IMG/VR virus record: IMGVR_UViG_3300036791_001063
Span: 1-36,728 of that record
Origin: a virus
Reading direction: 5' to 3' (one strand)
DNA length: 36,728 nucleotides
Positions 23,954-31,195 of this stretch are shown piece after piece. The position numbers and the translations under genes were made by a program. Each line of letters starts with the position of its first letter. Within the stretch, counting starts at the first letter, position 1. The notes below the pieces were generated by a model, which saw only the letters and a list, made by a program, of their open reading frames with translations, did no database searches and was not told the DNA's origin.

Positions 23954-24379
23954 CTCGCCGGCGTTCCTGGCTGCCTGTTCGTCGTTGCCCCCGACGTCGT
24001 CGGCGATCACGCCGCGACGCGCGCGCGCTTCGATGACTGGTGGCCCGAGCTCGACGTATGCGGGCAGCCGATCGCGTTCGCCGCCCAGGACGGCATCGAG
24101 CTCGACGACGTGCCGTGGGATCGCATTAGCGCCCTGTTCCTCGGCGGCTCGACCCATTTCAAGCTCGGCCCCGACGGCGCGCGCGCGGCGCGCGAGGCGA
24201 AGCGCCGCGGGCTGTGGCTGCACATGGGGCGCGTCAATACCGCGAACCGAGCTAGGTATGCCGCGACGATCGGCTGCGACTCGTTCGACGGCTCGAAGTT
24301 CTCGCGCTGGCGCACGACGTGGCTGGCCGACGGCTTCGCGTTCGCGCAAGCCCCGCCGCAGCTCGCGTTCGAGTTCTAG
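23954..24379 (+). pseudogene. TGT/DpdA-like barrel protein, N-terminus lost
   Basis: Frame 2 is open from just after TAG 23951-23953 to TAG 24377-24379 and reads GCLFVVAPDVVGDHAATRAR, IAFAAQDG, LFLGGSTHFKLGPDGA, LWLHMGRVNT and IGCDSFDGSKFSRW. I associate this pattern with short phage proteins related to the tRNA-guanine transglycosylase/DpdA barrel, which place 7-deazaguanine in nucleic acid; that link is from memory. The family normally has about 60-80 more residues before the VVAPDVVGD motif, and none are here. The first usual start in frame is GTG 24110, so only an 89-residue fragment could be made without read-through. Confidence 0.6.
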
Positions 24380-24558
24380 CCCGGCGACCGCGGCCAGACC
24401 GCCGGGCCGACCGCGTAGCCAGCGGTCAGCATGTCCAGCGCGATCCCGAGCACGCCGCCGATGAACCATGCCTGCGTGTTGGTGCCGCTGATCACGTCGG
24501 TCGCGGCGAGCAGCGCGATCACGAGCGAGATGCAGGCGCCGATCAGAAAGATCCGCAT
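24376..24558 (-). CDS. Two-helix small membrane protein
   Basis: The product has 60 residues from ATG 24558 (MRIFLIGACISLVIALLAAT), with a second hydrophobic helix (about 32-50, WFIGGVLGIALDMLTAGYAV). It runs opposite to its neighbours and overlaps the TGT-like end by 4 bases. The ribosome site is weak. A membrane role, possibly holin-like, is open. Confidence 0.5.
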   Translation of the reverse strand: MRIFLIGACISLVIALLAATDVISGTNTQAWFIGGVLGIALDMLTAGYAVGPAVWPRSPG

Positions 24559-24890
24559 CTTGCGGCATCGTACCCGCGCGCGCGCGCGAGGGAACCCCGG
24601 AGATAGCGGAGCCCCCGCACGTTCTGTCCGGAGGCTCCACTAGACCTTGCGTGATGACCCGAAAGGTGGACCCAGCCTAGCGGACTGCGCAGACAACGCC
24701 ATCGCGACGCAGGCTGGTCGGGAATATCGGCCGACGGGGCCCAACCTGGGGGCCTAGTCGCAACGGCACACCAAACGGGACGCGACGGAGCCAGTCGAAA
24801 CCTCGCCCAGCGGTCGCTATCAGCCCGTGCGATGCGATCCGAAGCGACCCGTTCCAGGAACTCGATCTCCTCTTGCGTGGGTGGCTTCAT
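24543..24890 (-). CDS. Doubtful unknown protein
   Basis: The frame gives 115 residues from ATG 24890. The first 30 (MKPPTQEEIEFLERVASDRI) look like a real helical phage protein, but the rest is Arg/Pro/Trp-rich without structure and contains the 24608 stem-loop. No clear ribosome site. Either a true gene with a poor end or an open frame by chance. Apart from this frame and that stem-loop, 24559-24959 shows only the short repeat CACCCA/TGGGTG (24895-24913). Confidence 0.3.
   Translation of the reverse strand: MKPPTQEEIEFLERVASDRIARADSDRWARFRLAPSRPVWCAVATRPPGWAPSADIPDQPASRWRCLRSPLGWVHLSGHHARSSGASGQNVRGLRYLRGSLARARGYDAARCGSF
24608..24638. terminator. Stem-loop, possible bidirectional terminator
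   Basis: GGAGCC-C-CCG pairs with CGG-A-GGCTCC around an 11-base loop, one C-A mismatch, as in the 22886 element. There is no strong T run, so a role in transcription termination is only suggested. It lies within the 3' half of the doubtful 24543-24890 frame. Confidence 0.4.
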
Positions 24891-24959
24891 GAGACACCCA
24901 GCCCTGGTGGGTGCTACCAGGAAGGTCTGGCCTGAACTATGCCCAAACGGAGGAACCTA

Positions 24960-25343
24960 ATGGCTCGGAAATCGCAGAGATCTCGGCGACGCGAATACGA
25001 TCGGCCACTGGAGCCGGGACCGATGGAGAAGCGCGGGATCAGCGTCGCGTGTCCCGTGTGCGGTGCTCCGCCGGGTCGTTTCTGCGTTGGCCTGGTCAAT
25101 CAGCCGCCGCACGAGGAGCGCCGCAAGCGTGTGGCGGTGTTCGGCGAGATGCGCGTGGAGGGCCTGAACGCGCGGCAGCGCTTCGAGAAGGTCGGGATTC
25201 CGATTGCTCGCCGACGTCAGCGCGAGACCCAGCGCTGGGCCCGGAAGAGCGGGCAGTTGACGATTCGGTTCGTCTGCCCGATCTGCGGTGGCGAGCACGT
25301 GCGCGCGGAGTGTCCAAACCTCGAGGGCGGACCGCAGAGCTGA
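24960..25343 (+). CDS. Zinc-finger protein, unknown
   Basis: The product has 127 residues. ATG 24960 is preferred because GGAGG lies seven bases upstream; ATG 24939 is an alternative. It has a very basic N-terminus (ARKSQRSRRREYDR), then CPVCGAPPGRFC with a HEERRKR partner, and at the end CPICGGEHVRAEC. Two zinc sites and a basic arm suggest nucleic-acid binding. A 146-base gap to the next gene shows no clear signal apart from that gene's ribosome site. Confidence 0.65.
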   Translation: MARKSQRSRRREYDRPLEPGPMEKRGISVACPVCGAPPGRFCVGLVNQPPHEERRKRVAVFGEMRVEGLNARQRFEKVGIPIARRRQRETQRWARKSGQLTIRFVCPICGGEHVRAECPNLEGGPQS

Positions 25344-25489
25344 GATTCGCCCAGAATTTTCAAGGTGCCTCGGGCGAAGCGAGCCCCGCCGGGGGATATG
25401 TCCTCCGCGGTCGCGGCGTTGATATCCAGCCAGCCGACGGGGCTCGGGCCAGCACCGTAGCATCAGCCTGACCGCTAGGAAGGAGCGAG

Positions 25490-25693
25490 ATGGACGAGCA
25501 ACGCGAACGACGCGAACCGGTCCCGGAACCCGCGCGCGAGGTCGCCGACATGCACAGCATGCCGCTCGACCGCGACGACGACGCGCAATGGCTGCGCGAA
25601 GACGATCCGCGCCGCATCGAGATCGAGCGCCGGCGCGGCCGACCGTTCGCGCGCATCAAGGAGTGGGTCCACGATCTGCGGGACGACAATTGA
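25490..25693 (+). CDS. Small charged protein, unknown
   Basis: The product has 67 residues with a good AGGAAGGAG ribosome site six bases before ATG 25490. It is very rich in Arg, Asp and Glu (EVADMHSMPLDRDDDAQWLR), probably helical. It is coupled to the amidase gene by a TGATG overlap. No family recognised. Confidence 0.65.
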   Translation: MDEQRERREPVPEPAREVADMHSMPLDRDDDAQWLREDDPRRIEIERRRGRPFARIKEWVHDLRDDN

Positions 25694-26526
25694 TGGCGCT
25701 GAAGCGAGTCTGGATCCCGTCGCAGTTCTACAGCTCGCGCGGAGGAGCGAGCGTGCGGCTGATCGTGGTGCATACGGCGGAGGGCGCGACGACGATTGAG
25801 AGTCTCGGATCGTGGTTCCAGAACCCATCGGCGCAGTGCTCGAGCCACGCCGGCGCCGACGACAAGGTCAATACGATCGGTGAGTACGTCGACCAGGACA
25901 AGGCGTGGACGCAGGCCGACTACAACCCGGTCGCGGTGTCGATCGAGTTGTGTGGCTTCGCGGCCTGGACAGCTTCGGACTGGGCGGCGCATCCGAACAT
26001 GCTCGACAACTGCGCCAAGTGGATCGCCGAGGAAGCGAAAGCGCTCGGGATCCCGATCACGAAGCTCAGCGCGAGCGAGGCGCAGGGGTCAGGCCGCGGC
26101 GTCTGCCAGCACGCCGATCTCGGCGCCGGCGGCGGCGGACACTGGGACTGCGGCTCGTCGTTCCCGATGGACGACGTGCTCGACATGGCTCGCGGCGGCG
26201 GGCAACCGGCACCATCGATAACGGAGGGCGAGATGATCGCATCAGGCTCGAACGCCGGCGACACGCCGCATGTGTTCTGGGTCGGCTCGAACCACCAGGA
26301 GATCTACTACCGCTGGAAGTCCGACGGCCACTGGCAGGGCGGCAACCTGTTCGCGAAGACCTCGAAGGACGTGACCGGCCTGTCGTGCGTCACCGACGCC
26401 GGCGGCAACTTCAACGTCTTCGCGCGCCTCGCCGACGGCAACGTGCGCTACACCTGGCAGGCGAAGGGCAAGGGCGACTGGAACGGCAAGGGCTCAACGC
26501 CGGCGGGGCTGATCGCATTCCCATAG
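25693..26526 (+). CDS. N-acetylmuramoyl-L-alanine amidase endolysin with lectin-like C-terminus
   Basis: The product has 277 residues from ATG 25693. Residues about 15-165 form an Amidase_2 (PGRP-like) domain: VVHTAEG (H27), SSHAGAD, NPVAVSIELCG, GVCQHADLG (H140) and HWDCG (D152/C153). H27, H140 and D152/C153 are the expected zinc ligands. Residues about 190-275 have repeated HVFWVGSNHQEIYYRWK and FNVFARLADGNVRYTWQ segments, a beta-propeller/PLL-like pattern that suggests wall or glycan binding. It has no signal peptide, so release depends on a holin. Role: cutting peptidoglycan at lysis. Confidence 0.88.
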   Translation: MALKRVWIPSQFYSSRGGASVRLIVVHTAEGATTIESLGSWFQNPSAQCSSHAGADDKVNTIGEYVDQDKAWTQADYNPVAVSIELCGFAAWTASDWAAHPNMLDNCAKWIAEEAKALGIPITKLSASEAQGSGRGVCQHADLGAGGGGHWDCGSSFPMDDVLDMARGGGQPAPSITEGEMIASGSNAGDTPHVFWVGSNHQEIYYRWKSDGHWQGGNLFAKTSKDVTGLSCVTDAGGNFNVFARLADGNVRYTWQAKGKGDWNGKGSTPAGLIAFP

Positions 26527-27009
26527 ATGGGCCTGACCTTCGATGAGTTGGAGATTGCCGCGCACGCCGGCACCGACCGTGAGCTGCGCGCGCTGCGGCT
26601 CGGGCGCAAGCACCGTTACGGCTACGCGCCCGTGGCGAACTGGACGACGCATATCGAGGCGGCGATCGCCGAGGCGACCGCGGCGAAGTGGCGCGGGTAC
26701 AAGTGGGTTCCGACTGCGGACACCGACGCGGCCGGCGACATTGCTCCCGGCGTCCAGGTGCGGCATAGCCTGCGGCTCGATGGGCACATGCCGCTGCACC
26801 CACCGGATCCTGCCGACCACGCGTACGTGTTCGTCGTCGGCGCCGGCCTCGGCCAGCGCATCGTCGGCTGGTGCTGGGGGTACGAGGGCAAGCAGGAGCG
26901 GTACTGGCGTGCGGACCTCGAACGGCCGTGCTTCTTCGTGCCGCAGTCGGTGTTGCGCTGGCTGCCGGCGAAGAATGGCAACCACGAAATAGGAGAACAC
27001 GATGGCTGA
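26527..27009 (+). CDS. Unknown lysis-block protein
   Basis: The product has 160 residues; ATG 26527 directly follows the amidase stop. It starts GLTFDELEIAAHAGTDRELR and contains YKWVPTADTDAAGD and VFVVGAGLGQRIVGWCWGYE. No membrane segment or catalytic motif recognised. It ends inside the next gene's leader. Host-directed function possible; none can be named. Confidence 0.65.
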   Translation: MGLTFDELEIAAHAGTDRELRALRLGRKHRYGYAPVANWTTHIEAAIAEATAAKWRGYKWVPTADTDAAGDIAPGVQVRHSLRLDGHMPLHPPDPADHAYVFVVGAGLGQRIVGWCWGYEGKQERYWRADLERPCFFVPQSVLRWLPAKNGNHEIGEHDG

Positions 27010-27214
27010 AGAAGTAGTCGACGTCGCGACGATCAAGGCCGACATGGAGGCGCTGACGACCGCGGCGAACGAGGCGGCGACGCTGATCGGCGAGCTGTCC
27101 GACGCGCCCGGCGTGACGCAGGAGCAGCTCGACAACCTGCACGCGGCGCTGCTCGACGTCACGAAGACGCTGACCGACGCGACCGACGCCGCCGCGGGGC
27201 CGGCGGGCCGATGA
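27002..27214 (+). CDS. Small acidic helical protein
   Basis: The product has 70 residues from ATG 27002, with AGGAGA nine bases upstream. It is almost all Ala, Asp, Thr, Leu (MAEEVVDVATIKADMEALTT), so probably one or two amphipathic helices, possibly an oligomer. The stop overlaps the GH16-like gene start. Confidence 0.65.
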   Translation: MAEEVVDVATIKADMEALTTAANEAATLIGELSDAPGVTQEQLDNLHAALLDVTKTLTDATDAAAGPAGR

Positions 27215-28023
27215 CGGGCGTTCCGACCCAGGTGCAGGTCCAGTTCGACTACGAGGACGGCTCGAGCGTCGTCGTCCCGGTCGGGCCGCCCACCTATACG
27301 CCGGGCGGCGGAACCCCGCCCGAGCCGCCGAGCGGACAGTACAAGCCCACCTTGCCAGCCTTGATCGCGACGCAGCTCGACCCGGTGCCGATCTTCGACA
27401 TGGTCTTCGCGAGCATGCCGCAGTGGGGTGAGGAGTGGGCGCCGACATGGTTCGGCGGCAACGATTTCAACGGCATGGCGCTCGATCCCGGCAACATCGT
27501 GCTCGGCGGCGGAGGACTTGAGCTGAACGTGTCGAACGGTGGTCGTACGGGCTGTTTCATGGTCACGAATCCTCAGAACGGCGACTGCCAGGGCTTCGAG
27601 TTCGATTACGGCTACGACGAGACCGACGCGATCGTCGTGTCGCCGGCGGCGTGGCCGTCGATCTGGAACAACGGCCAGAACTGGCCGACCGATGGCGAGA
27701 ACGACATCATGGAGCTGCTCGGCGGCTCGAGCTTCACGTCGAACTATCACGGCGGCAGCGCCAGCGATCCGGGCAACGATCATCCGCAGCATTCCGGCGA
27801 CATCGCCGGCAACTGGGCGGGCAAGCGCGTCAAGTACGGGTCGCTGCGCACGCCGGACGGCGGCGGCATGGTGCAGTCGTACTGGGACGGCGCGCTCGTC
27901 GCCCAGTTCCAGACGTACGACCAGGGTGCGCCGCACTACCTGATCCTCAGCATCGGCGACAAGAACGAGGGCGGCAACGGGCCGCTGACGGTGTTCCGGC
28001 GTACGGTCTGGGCGCTTGCGTGA
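27211..28023 (+). CDS. GH16-like (concanavalin A-like) glycoside hydrolase
   Basis: The product has 270 residues from ATG 27211. After a Gly/Pro-rich start, the core contains FGGNDFNGMALDPGN, an Asn/Trp-rich strand region, and WPTDGENDIMELLGG, where E163-N-D165-IM-E168 fits the GH16 catalytic pattern ExDxxE. Then come SNYHGG and further beta strands (VQSYWDGALVAQF). No signal peptide. It could cut host surface or capsular polysaccharide, either as a released enzyme or as part of the virion; its place in the lysis block suggests action at lysis. Some lectin-only proteins share this fold. Confidence 0.7.
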   Translation: MTGVPTQVQVQFDYEDGSSVVVPVGPPTYTPGGGTPPEPPSGQYKPTLPALIATQLDPVPIFDMVFASMPQWGEEWAPTWFGGNDFNGMALDPGNIVLGGGGLELNVSNGGRTGCFMVTNPQNGDCQGFEFDYGYDETDAIVVSPAAWPSIWNNGQNWPTDGENDIMELLGGSSFTSNYHGGSASDPGNDHPQHSGDIAGNWAGKRVKYGSLRTPDGGGMVQSYWDGALVAQFQTYDQGAPHYLILSIGDKNEGGNGPLTVFRRTVWALA

Positions 28024-28172
28024 CCGACGTCAGCGCGCGCGACATCCCGGCATGGCAGTGGGCGTGGCGGATCCCGTGGGCGCTCGGGCTGATGGCGTTC
28101 GGCGTGATCGCGATGATCGTGCTCGCGCTCGTCGAGGCGGTTAGGGCGGCGTGGCGCTGGTGCTACGCGTGA
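28020..28172 (+). CDS. One-helix membrane protein, holin or spanin-like candidate
   Basis: The product has 50 residues from GTG 28020 (GTGA overlap). One hydrophobic helix (about 17-38, IPWALGLMAFGVIAMIVLAL) has aromatic residues at both ends. The position just after amidase and GH16 genes and its size fit a small lysis-membrane protein. Confidence 0.6.
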   Translation: MTDVSARDIPAWQWAWRIPWALGLMAFGVIAMIVLALVEAVRAAWRWCYA

Positions 28173-28462
28173 GCAACCAGGGGCAGGCGCTGACGGCCAG
28201 ACTGGCGCTCGAGCGGCTGCAGGGCGCGATCGATCGGGCCGAGCTGATCGCGGAGGAGATCCTGGCCGCCGACATGATCCCGCGCCATCAGGCGCTGCGG
28301 TTCGCGGAGGTCGGCGCGATGCTCGCGGTCGCTCGCTCCGAGCTCGTCAAGGTCCGCGAGAATATGTCGCGCCGGTCGCTGGTAGCGTTGGGCGGCGCGC
28401 GTGGACCTCGACCCGGAGATTGCTCGAGCCGCAGCCCAACACCGCCGACTCCAGCGGCGTGA
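28169..28462 (+). CDS. Helical protein, unknown
   Basis: The product has 97 residues from GTG 28169 (GTGA overlap with the previous gene). Residues 5-70 are amphipathic helices (LALERLQGAIDRAELIAEEI), and the C-terminus is a Gly/Pro/Ser-rich tail. No family recognised. Confidence 0.55.
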   Translation: MSNQGQALTARLALERLQGAIDRAELIAEEILAADMIPRHQALRFAEVGAMLAVARSELVKVRENMSRRSLVALGGARGPRPGDCSSRSPTPPTPAA

Positions 28463-28886
28463 CTCTCAGCCCCTGTGGGCTCGCCTGCGGGCGTGCGAGG
28501 CACGCATAGGGCTGCGGTCCACCGTGGCCGCGAAAGCGTACGACGTGACCGGAGAGAGCGCGTGGGAGAGCATGCCGCCGCCCGGTGTCGGCGACGACGG
28601 CACGCATGACACCGGTGTCGGTCCGCTTGACCGTCTGACGCGTCCCGTCGCCAACGCGATCTTCGCGCTCGAGCAGGCGCTCGACTTCGACGACGGCTGG
28701 AGCGCGGTGCGCGAAACATCGACACTTATGGAACATGAGAAGGATGTCGAGCTCGTCGAGCGGTGGGCCGGCATCGACCCGGTCGATGTCGCGCACTACG
28801 CGCCGCATCTCGGCTCCCCGCGCGCGGTCGAGTACGCACGCCGCCGACTGGGATTGCGGGCGAAGTCCGGGCTGCCGCTCGAATGA
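28401..28886 (+). CDS. Unknown protein with possible HTH-like C-terminus
   Basis: The product has 161 residues from GTG 28401 and overlaps the previous gene by 62 bases. An N-terminal Arg-rich helix is followed by a Pro/Gly loop, and the C-terminal VELVERWAGIDPVDVAHYAP then RAVEYARRRLG could be a small helix-turn-helix. Function unknown; a regulatory role is open. Confidence 0.55.
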   Translation: MDLDPEIARAAAQHRRLQRRDSQPLWARLRACEARIGLRSTVAAKAYDVTGESAWESMPPPGVGDDGTHDTGVGPLDRLTRPVANAIFALEQALDFDDGWSAVRETSTLMEHEKDVELVERWAGIDPVDVAHYAPHLGSPRAVEYARRRLGLRAKSGLPLE

Positions 28887-29092
28887 CCGAATGCTGGTGT
28901 CTCGAGGCCGGGCTGCTCGACGACGAGCACCCGCAGGGCACCTGTCTCGACTGTCCGAACCCGCTGCCTAAGCCCGAACTGCACGTCGAGGTAGTGGTCC
29001 CGCGGCGACCGCGCCTTACGCTCGAGCCGCGGCGGCGCTACGTCAGGCACCCGAGCAAGCTACCGAGCGACATCCGCGAGTGGCAGTTGTGA
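28883..29092 (+). CDS. Small Cys-containing protein
   Basis: The product has 69 residues from ATG 28883 (ATGA). Two Cys pairs (CWC and CLDC) suggest one zinc site, and the C-terminus is basic (PRRPRLTLEPRRRYVRHP). Probably nucleic-acid related; unknown. Confidence 0.55.
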   Translation: MTECWCLEAGLLDDEHPQGTCLDCPNPLPKPELHVEVVVPRRPRLTLEPRRRYVRHPSKLPSDIREWQL

Positions 29093-29526
29093 GCCTTGAG
29101 ATCTGCCCGCTGACGTTCCGCCAGGCGTGCGCGTACGTCGAGCGCCACCACCGGCATCACGGTATTCAGGCGGACCAGCTGCACGGCGTCGCGATTATCG
29201 GTAGGCCGATCGCGCGCGCGTACGACGATGGCTTCACGGCCGAGGTGCTGCGTACCTGCACGGATGGGACGCGCAACGCCAACAGCCTGCTCTACGGCGC
29301 CGCATGGCGGGCTGCAAAGGCGATGGGCTACCGTCGCCTTGTGACCTACACCCAGCACGGTGAATCGGGTGCGAGCCTGCGCGGTGCTGGCTGGCATGTC
29401 GTCGCAGAGCGGCCAGCTCGCGCCAGTTGGGCCGACTCGACCGCGGATCCGCGGCTCGTCGCGTTGCGCGATCCGATCGGCGCCGGTGGCGTTCAGCGCA
29501 CGCTCTGGGAAGCCGTTGTCGGTTGA
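29089..29526 (+). CDS. XF1762 family protein
   Basis: The product has 145 residues from GTG 29089 (GTGA). Pattern: PLTFRQACAYVERHHRHHG, VAIIGRPIARAYDDGFTAEV, CTDGTRNANSLLYGAAWRAAKAMGYRRL and YTQHGESGASLRGAGW. These are the marks of the XF1762 family of phage and plasmid proteins, which look GNAT-like, though their activity is not known to me. Between HHRHH and GVAIIGRP the chain is some 15-20 residues shorter than the family members I recall. Ends at the next gene's leader. Confidence 0.8.
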   Translation: MSLEICPLTFRQACAYVERHHRHHGIQADQLHGVAIIGRPIARAYDDGFTAEVLRTCTDGTRNANSLLYGAAWRAAKAMGYRRLVTYTQHGESGASLRGAGWHVVAERPARASWADSTADPRLVALRDPIGAGGVQRTLWEAVVG

Positions 29527-29536
29527 TCCTCCAACC

Positions 29537-29770
29537 GTGCGACTGAAGCCAGCGAGAGTCGAGGCGCCACTCGTCGTCGGCGAGGAGCGCGAGCTGCTCG
29601 AACGGCTGATTGGATGCGAGCGCCAGATCGCGGATCTGCGAGCGCGCGAGGCGAGGATGCGCGAAGCGGTCGCGTGGGCCGCGATGACGGCGAAGGGCCT
29701 GTCGCTCGACGCGGTCGCGGAGATGCTCGAGGCGTTGCTGTTCGATCAGGGCGGGAGTCGCGGCGGTTGA
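29537..29770 (+). CDS. Coiled-coil-like small protein, last gene of the plus block
   Basis: About 77 residues from GTG 29537 (start uncertain; the frame is open further up). It is rich in Glu, Arg, Ala and Leu, with heptad-like spacing (ERELLERLIGCERQIADLRA). The 78 bases to the convergent gene at 29849 contain a CGCCG/CGGCG hairpin without a T run. Confidence 0.5.
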   Translation: MRLKPARVEAPLVVGEERELLERLIGCERQIADLRAREARMREAVAWAAMTAKGLSLDAVAEMLEALLFDQGGSRGG

Positions 29771-29848
29771 TGAGTCCGCCGCGCCCCCGCGGGACAACGC
29801 CGCTACCGACGGCGTCACCACTTTACCTGCGTGTCGCGCCGAAAATGT

Positions 29849-30052
29849 TTACGATTCGTCGCGGCTTTCTGCGCTCTTCGGCCAGAGCGTCAGCGCAATC
29901 GCGCGGATCCGCTCCTGGCGCTCCAGCGGCAGCTCGTGAACAGCCCGTTGGGCTTGGCCGCGCAGCACCTCGTACTCGACGAGCAGCGCGAGCCGAGATA
30001 GCGCGGACACGCCGGTCTCGATCTCCCCGTAGATGTCGTTCAGCGAGGTCAC
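29849..30052 (-). CDS. Small helical protein, last gene of the second minus operon
   Basis: 67 residues from GTG 30052, which overlaps the upstream stop (GTGA). Sequence SLNDIYGEIETGVSALSRLA, then an acidic/basic helical rest. Longer frames to 30349 lie inside the next gene. No family recognised. Confidence 0.5.
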   Translation of the reverse strand: MTSLNDIYGEIETGVSALSRLALLVEYEVLRGQAQRAVHELPLERQERIRAIALTLWPKSAESRDES

Positions 30053-30543
30053 CGGCGCTTGCGCGCCTCGCGCGCGACAACGAACGGATTCATCGGCTCC
30101 GAGCAGCGCATCACCTCGGCGCAGATCGCCGCGACCATTTCGACCACGAGCGGCCGCGGGCGCGGCTTCCCGGCATACCCGTAGAGGTTGCGTTGGATCA
30201 GCCGCAGCGCCTCGGCGCCGGCGCTCTGAGAGCCCGCGTGCTCGGCGCCCCATAGCACGCCGGCGAGCTCGGCGGTGTCCATGAAGTACTCGCCGTCCGC
30301 CGGCAGTCTCGCCTCGCTCATTTGGTCTGGCTCCGCCACGAAGGCGCAATGCCAGCGATTCGTGATGACCCGCTCAGCCCACCGGTCGAGCAGCAGCTGA
30401 TCTTCAACGGCGGCGGCGCCCAGCATGTGCCGTTGCTCCTCGACCGTGAAGTACGCGCGTACCTGCTCGGGCGAGCCGAACCGGTCGCCATAGTCGAATC
30501 CGGTCGCGTCGCTTATCTCCTGTTCGAGACTGTCAATGCCCAT
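30049..30543 (-). CDS. Unknown protein
   Basis: The product has 164 residues. ATG 30543 is chosen for the GGAAGG site seven bases upstream, part of the repeated leader described elsewhere. N-terminus GIDSLEQEISDATGFDYGD; mid-region YFMDTAELAGVLWGAEHAG; end FVVAREARKRR. Mostly helical and acidic, with no motif known to me. The tRNA-like element lies 42 bases upstream of this start. Confidence 0.65.
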   Translation of the reverse strand: MGIDSLEQEISDATGFDYGDRFGSPEQVRAYFTVEEQRHMLGAAAVEDQLLLDRWAERVITNRWHCAFVAEPDQMSEARLPADGEYFMDTAELAGVLWGAEHAGSQSAGAEALRLIQRNLYGYAGKPRPRPLVVEMVAAICAEVMRCSEPMNPFVVAREARKRR

Positions 30544-30584
30544 CTGTTCACCTTCCCATCTCAAGAGCCGCCCGATTGCGGCAT

Positions 30585-30626
30585 GACGCGGTAGCGGAGT
30601 CGAACCGCCATTGACCATCCCGCGTC
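30585..30626 (-). ncRNA. tRNA-like minihelix (acceptor stem plus T-arm)
   Basis: On the minus strand GACGCGG (30626-30620) pairs with CCGCGTC (30591-30585). Between them are a 10-base linker and a T-arm, GGCGG-TTCGACT-CCGCT (one G-U pair), with the usual 7-base T-loop. The D and anticodon arms are absent. It lies between the 30645 gene and the 30543 start in a transcribed operon. It may be a tRNA relic, a processing site or a regulatory RNA; homologous elements recur at 32980 and 34501. Confidence 0.45.
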
Positions 30627-30644
30627 TTTACTTCTGCTTCGGTC

Positions 30645-30923
30645 CTAACGCGACCGCAACGCCCGCCAGAACATCCACGCCCATACCAGCACGCCCAACA
30701 GCGGGCCCCAGCCGTCGAGCGTCGGAATCCCGCTCGGTCTGAAGCCCCACAACACGACCAGCGCCAGCGGGATCAACCGCGGCAGCAGGTAGCGCACGAT
30801 CGTGCGCCGGCGCCGCCAGATATCGATCAGCGCGCCGAACGGCTGCACATCCTTGATCGAGCTCGCGCCGTCCAACGTCAGCGCGATTGGCACGACGACG
30901 AGCAGCAGCACGAACGACCACAT
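30645..30923 (-). CDS. Membrane protein with three hydrophobic segments
   Basis: The product has 92 residues from ATG 30923 (the ATG three bases earlier, at 30926, is possible); GGAGG lies seven bases upstream. Hydrophobic stretches about 3-19 (FVLLLVVVPIALTL), about 52-64 and about 74-86, with a basic turn (WRRRRTIVRYLLPR). A small integral membrane protein of the early block; function unknown. Confidence 0.65.
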   Translation of the reverse strand: MWSFVLLLVVVPIALTLDGASSIKDVQPFGALIDIWRRRRTIVRYLLPRLIPLALVVLWGFRPSGIPTLDGWGPLLGVLVWAWMFWRALRSR

Positions 30924-31195
30924 CATGGCTCCTCCGCGTCGGCGCGCCACACGATCTGATTGATCCGACCGATCGTCAGATCCACCACGGTCGCGACATC
31001 GCGCCGCGACCAGCCGCCATCGACCGCTTGCATCACGACCAGATTGCGCGCCTGGCGCAACCGCTCCGTCTGCTCAGCTGCAGCACGATAGGTCCGCTCA
31101 GCCGCGACCAGATCGGCCACGGTCACCAGCATCGCCGGCCGCGATGAAAACCCTTCCTCGCCCATGTCCCAGTCGATAAGGCTATCCGAGCTCAT
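30923..31195 (-). CDS. Small HTH-type protein
   Basis: 90 residues from ATG 31195 (ATGA overlap). The C-terminal part QAVDGGWSRRDVATVVDLTI and GRINQIV fits a helix-turn-helix of the ArsR/resolvase-like size. The N-terminus is acidic, with a helix rich in Ala/Glu/Arg (LVAAERTYRAAAEQTERL). It may regulate the early operon. Confidence 0.65.
   Translation of the reverse strand: MSSDSLIDWDMGEEGFSSRPAMLVTVADLVAAERTYRAAAEQTERLRQARNLVVMQAVDGGWSRRDVATVVDLTIGRINQIVWRADAEEP

Noticed and set aside
24911-25471. 186-codon frame overlapping the zinc-finger gene
   Set aside because: A different frame of the 24960 gene, which has a ribosome site and Cys motifs; this one has neither.
30585-30660. Full tRNA gene
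   Set aside because: An acceptor-like stem and T-arm are present but no D or anticodon arm fits, and a 10-base linker joins them.
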